Of a DNA stretch of 64,000 bases, positions 62,746 to 64,000 are shown piece after piece. Both the position numbers and the translations under genes were made by a program. Positions within the stretch are counted from its first letter, which is position 1, and the number at the start of each line of letters is the position of its first letter. Source of the stretch: an uncultured Verrucomicrobiales bacterium (GTDB lineage Bacteria; Verrucomicrobiota; Verrucomicrobiia; Verrucomicrobiales; Akkermansiaceae); the NCBI GenBank assembly GCA_949373085.1, contig CASICJ010000024.1, forward strand, positions 26,089-90,088, in the 5' to 3' direction. Under the pieces are notes generated by a model. That model had not been told where the DNA came from and made no database searches. It saw only the letters and a program-made list of their open reading frames with translations.

Positions 62746-63294
62746 ATGCCAGTTGTTGATGTGAGGAGGGTTGCTTTTGAGTTCTGTAGATTAGAGAAAA
62801 TTCTTGGATACGAGTATCGTGCTCATGAGAAGGGTGCTAAAATCTCTGTTTGGGCTATCCTAATTGAGAGTTTTCGTGAGCCTAAGACTGCCTACCACAG
62901 ACTAGTAGCTCAAAATGGTGTAAGCTTCCTAACGAATGTTGCTATTCTCAAAAGTGACGTGGAAATGATTGAGGCTCTTCCAGAAGCTTTCAAAGAGGTC
63001 CTGTATAAGAGTAATCCACGGAACAAAAACGTTAATCGTGTGATCGGCGGTGTTCTGTATTATTATCTTTATTTAAAAAATAATCTCGGTCGAGATCCGA
63101 CGAAAGAAGAGCTGAAGAGTTTTATTCTACATGTCGAAGGGGACCTTAGTGACGAGCCGAGGGACTGGGCAGCGGCCCATAAATTTTTAGGTATTTATAA
63201 CAATAAATTCAAGGATCGCACAGTAATCCCTGATCACGAAACTGTGTTGAGAATTGCTAGAGGATATTTGAATGACCCCGTCAAGCTCTGTTGA
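62746..63294 (+). CDS. hypothetical protein of the element
   Basis: 182 residues, mostly helical, no signal peptide. Visible text includes FCRLEKILGYEYRAHEKGAK, VIGGVLYYYLYLKNNLGRD and VLRIARGYLNDPVKLC. Contains no motif I recognise. Codons are more AT-rich than in the chromosomal genes to its left. It lies 64 bases before the HTH protein and is probably co-transcribed with it. Confidence 0.6.
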   Translation: MPVVDVRRVAFEFCRLEKILGYEYRAHEKGAKISVWAILIESFREPKTAYHRLVAQNGVSFLTNVAILKSDVEMIEALPEAFKEVLYKSNPRNKNVNRVIGGVLYYYLYLKNNLGRDPTKEELKSFILHVEGDLSDEPRDWAAAHKFLGIYNNKFKDRTVIPDHETVLRIARGYLNDPVKLC

Positions 63295-63358
63295 GGTGCT
63301 TGCATTTTAATTCAAAAGTGCAAGAGCCGTGTTGGCTATTCTGAAGGCTCATTTAAAA

Positions 63359-63607
63359 ATGAAGTCTAAATACCAAATAAAAAACAACGCTGCAGTAGCC
63401 CTAAATAGCTACCGAGTTGAGCAAGTCCAAGCCCTTTATGGGCTCTCAAGAAGTAAGGTCTTTGAGCTGATCCGCGAGGGTCAGGTTACATCTGCTTCTT
63501 TGTCATCTCCTGGGAAATCCCGAGGAGTCCGCCTGATCAGCCGGGAGTCACTCGATGAGTTGATCTCTGCTTCAATAACAACATCTAACAAGGAGGGCCA
63601 AGAATGA
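63359..63607 (+). CDS. excisionase-like helix-turn-helix protein
   Basis: 82 residues from the ATG at 63359 (the frame opens at 63329). EQVQALYGLSRSKVFELIREGQV followed by SRGVRLISRESLDELISA is the MerR/excisionase-type (HTH_17) pattern: helix-turn-helix, wing, then the LIxxxSLxxLI end. Proteins like this direct excision or control early genes of integrative elements. ATGA overlap with the primase-like gene. Confidence 0.8.
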   Translation: MKSKYQIKNNAAVALNSYRVEQVQALYGLSRSKVFELIREGQVTSASLSSPGKSRGVRLISRESLDELISASITTSNKEGQE

Positions 63608-63990
63608 AGAAGGACCCACAAGCTATTCTTCAGGCTCTTGGTCGCAAAGCTGTCTTGCTGCCGATCAGAGAAGGCTCCAAAGCAACCATGGTCAAAGGGT
63701 GGCCAGAGAAGACATTCGAAGACACCCAGACCTCATCCTACCAAAACCTCCTCGAAGGAGCCTCGGCGATCGCAGTGTCGCTTGGGGCTCCCTCAGGGGG
63801 ACTCTGTTCGATTGATTTCGACTGTGAGGAAGCGATGCGCGTGTTCCTTCGTGTTAACCCCTTTTTGGAGGAGACCCTCAGAACCAAAGGACGACGAGGA
63901 GCGAACCTATGGGTGGCCATCACAGGCAACATCCCACCCCTTAACTCACCTCAAGGACGCCAGTGGTAAGCAGCCTAGGGGAGTGGCGCT
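63604..63990 (+). pseudogene. PrimPol-type primase/polymerase N-terminus, apparently frameshifted near window edge
   Basis: The first frame (63604-63969) gives 121 residues with prim-pol features: AVLLPIREGSKATMVKGWPE, SAIAVSLGAPSGGLCSIDFD (catalytic Asp pair of the primase fold) and TKGRRGANLWVAITGNIPPL, then runs into TAA. The expected continuation is spread over two other frames: LKDASGK (frame of 63638-63994) and LGEWRSNPG (a third frame). Two single-base insertions, near 63944 and 63975, would explain both. Either the gene is inactive, or this stretch has sequence errors. The rest lies beyond the window. Confidence 0.6.
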
Positions 63991-64000
63991 CTAATCCGGG

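Larger units (their letters stand above)
62290..64000 (+). mobile_element. left end of a probable integrated element next to tRNA-Leu
   Basis: Directly after the tRNA come a gene-poor 456 bases, an unknown protein, an excisionase-like helix-turn-helix protein and a PrimPol-type primase N-terminus, genes typical of small integrative elements and satellites. The element continues past the window; integrase and right att site are not visible, so this is inference from context. Confidence 0.45.

Noticed and set aside
1..64000. CRISPR array or prophage tail/capsid genes
   Set aside because: No regularly spaced repeats and no cas or structural phage genes were seen; only the element edge after 62290 looks mobile.

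Overview
The window looks like a chromosomal segment of a member of the Verrucomicrobiota (PVC superphylum), probably a free-living aquatic one. This is inferred from gene content: a secreted c-type cytochrome paired with a sorbosone-dehydrogenase-like propeller, a one-cysteine-type sulfatase, LpxI and other Gram-negative envelope genes, the RDD / SpoIIM / DUF4129 / DUF4350 / MoxR / DUF58 cluster, FloA, secreted cyclophilins, and a 2102-residue exported protein. Many genes start with GTG or TTG and have weak Shine-Dalgarno sequences. No rRNA and no CRISPR array was seen. One tRNA (Leu, anticodon CAA) is present.

Layout. 0-12.8 kb: 3' part of a LacI-like regulator, a HAD phosphatase/MenH-like hydrolase pair, two tandem secreted cyclophilins, trmB, a DUF502 membrane protein, a large secreted zinc metalloprotease, rsmB, an L,D-transpeptidase and trmD. 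12.9-24.4 kb: ligA, an SGNH lipoprotein, the cytochrome/propeller pair, the sufS-sufE-pdeM cluster, and a C26 amidotransferase / small secreted protein / sulfatase operon whose middle gene is frameshifted. 24.5-34.8 kb: pyruvate carboxylase, valS, a HhH/zinc-ribbon membrane protein, dtd with an odd open N-terminal extension, a LysR regulator and purU. 34.9-41.5 kb: the RDD-SpoIIM-DUF4129-DUF4350-MoxR-DUF58 operon, whose first gene carries a one-base shift in a G run. 41.6-50.2 kb: a small lipoprotein, a cysteine-cluster protein, a decayed ACP phosphodiesterase (acpH-like), an aminotransferase IV and the giant protein. 50.2-55.6 kb: hisI with a pseudo-rhomboid, a GcvH-like protein that lacks the lipoyl lysine, a Nudix hydrolase, a decayed VIT-domain gene, fdhD and a sugar nucleotidyltransferase. 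55.6-62.1 kb: purD-pyrR-pyrB-pyrC, a floA pair and lpxI. 62.2-64 kb: tRNA-Leu followed by what looks like the left end of an integrated element (unknown protein, excisionase-like HTH protein, PrimPol-type primase N-terminus).

The strongest unusual signals are the GcvH homologue with Arg in place of the lipoyl Lys, three decayed or frameshifted genes in apparently empty gaps or small open frames (acpH-like, VIT protein, the small protein before the sulfatase), the open in-frame extension upstream of Dtd, and the element boundary at the tRNA. I could not run any search. Family names rest on motifs and remembered family architecture, and frameshifts could be either biological or sequencing errors.
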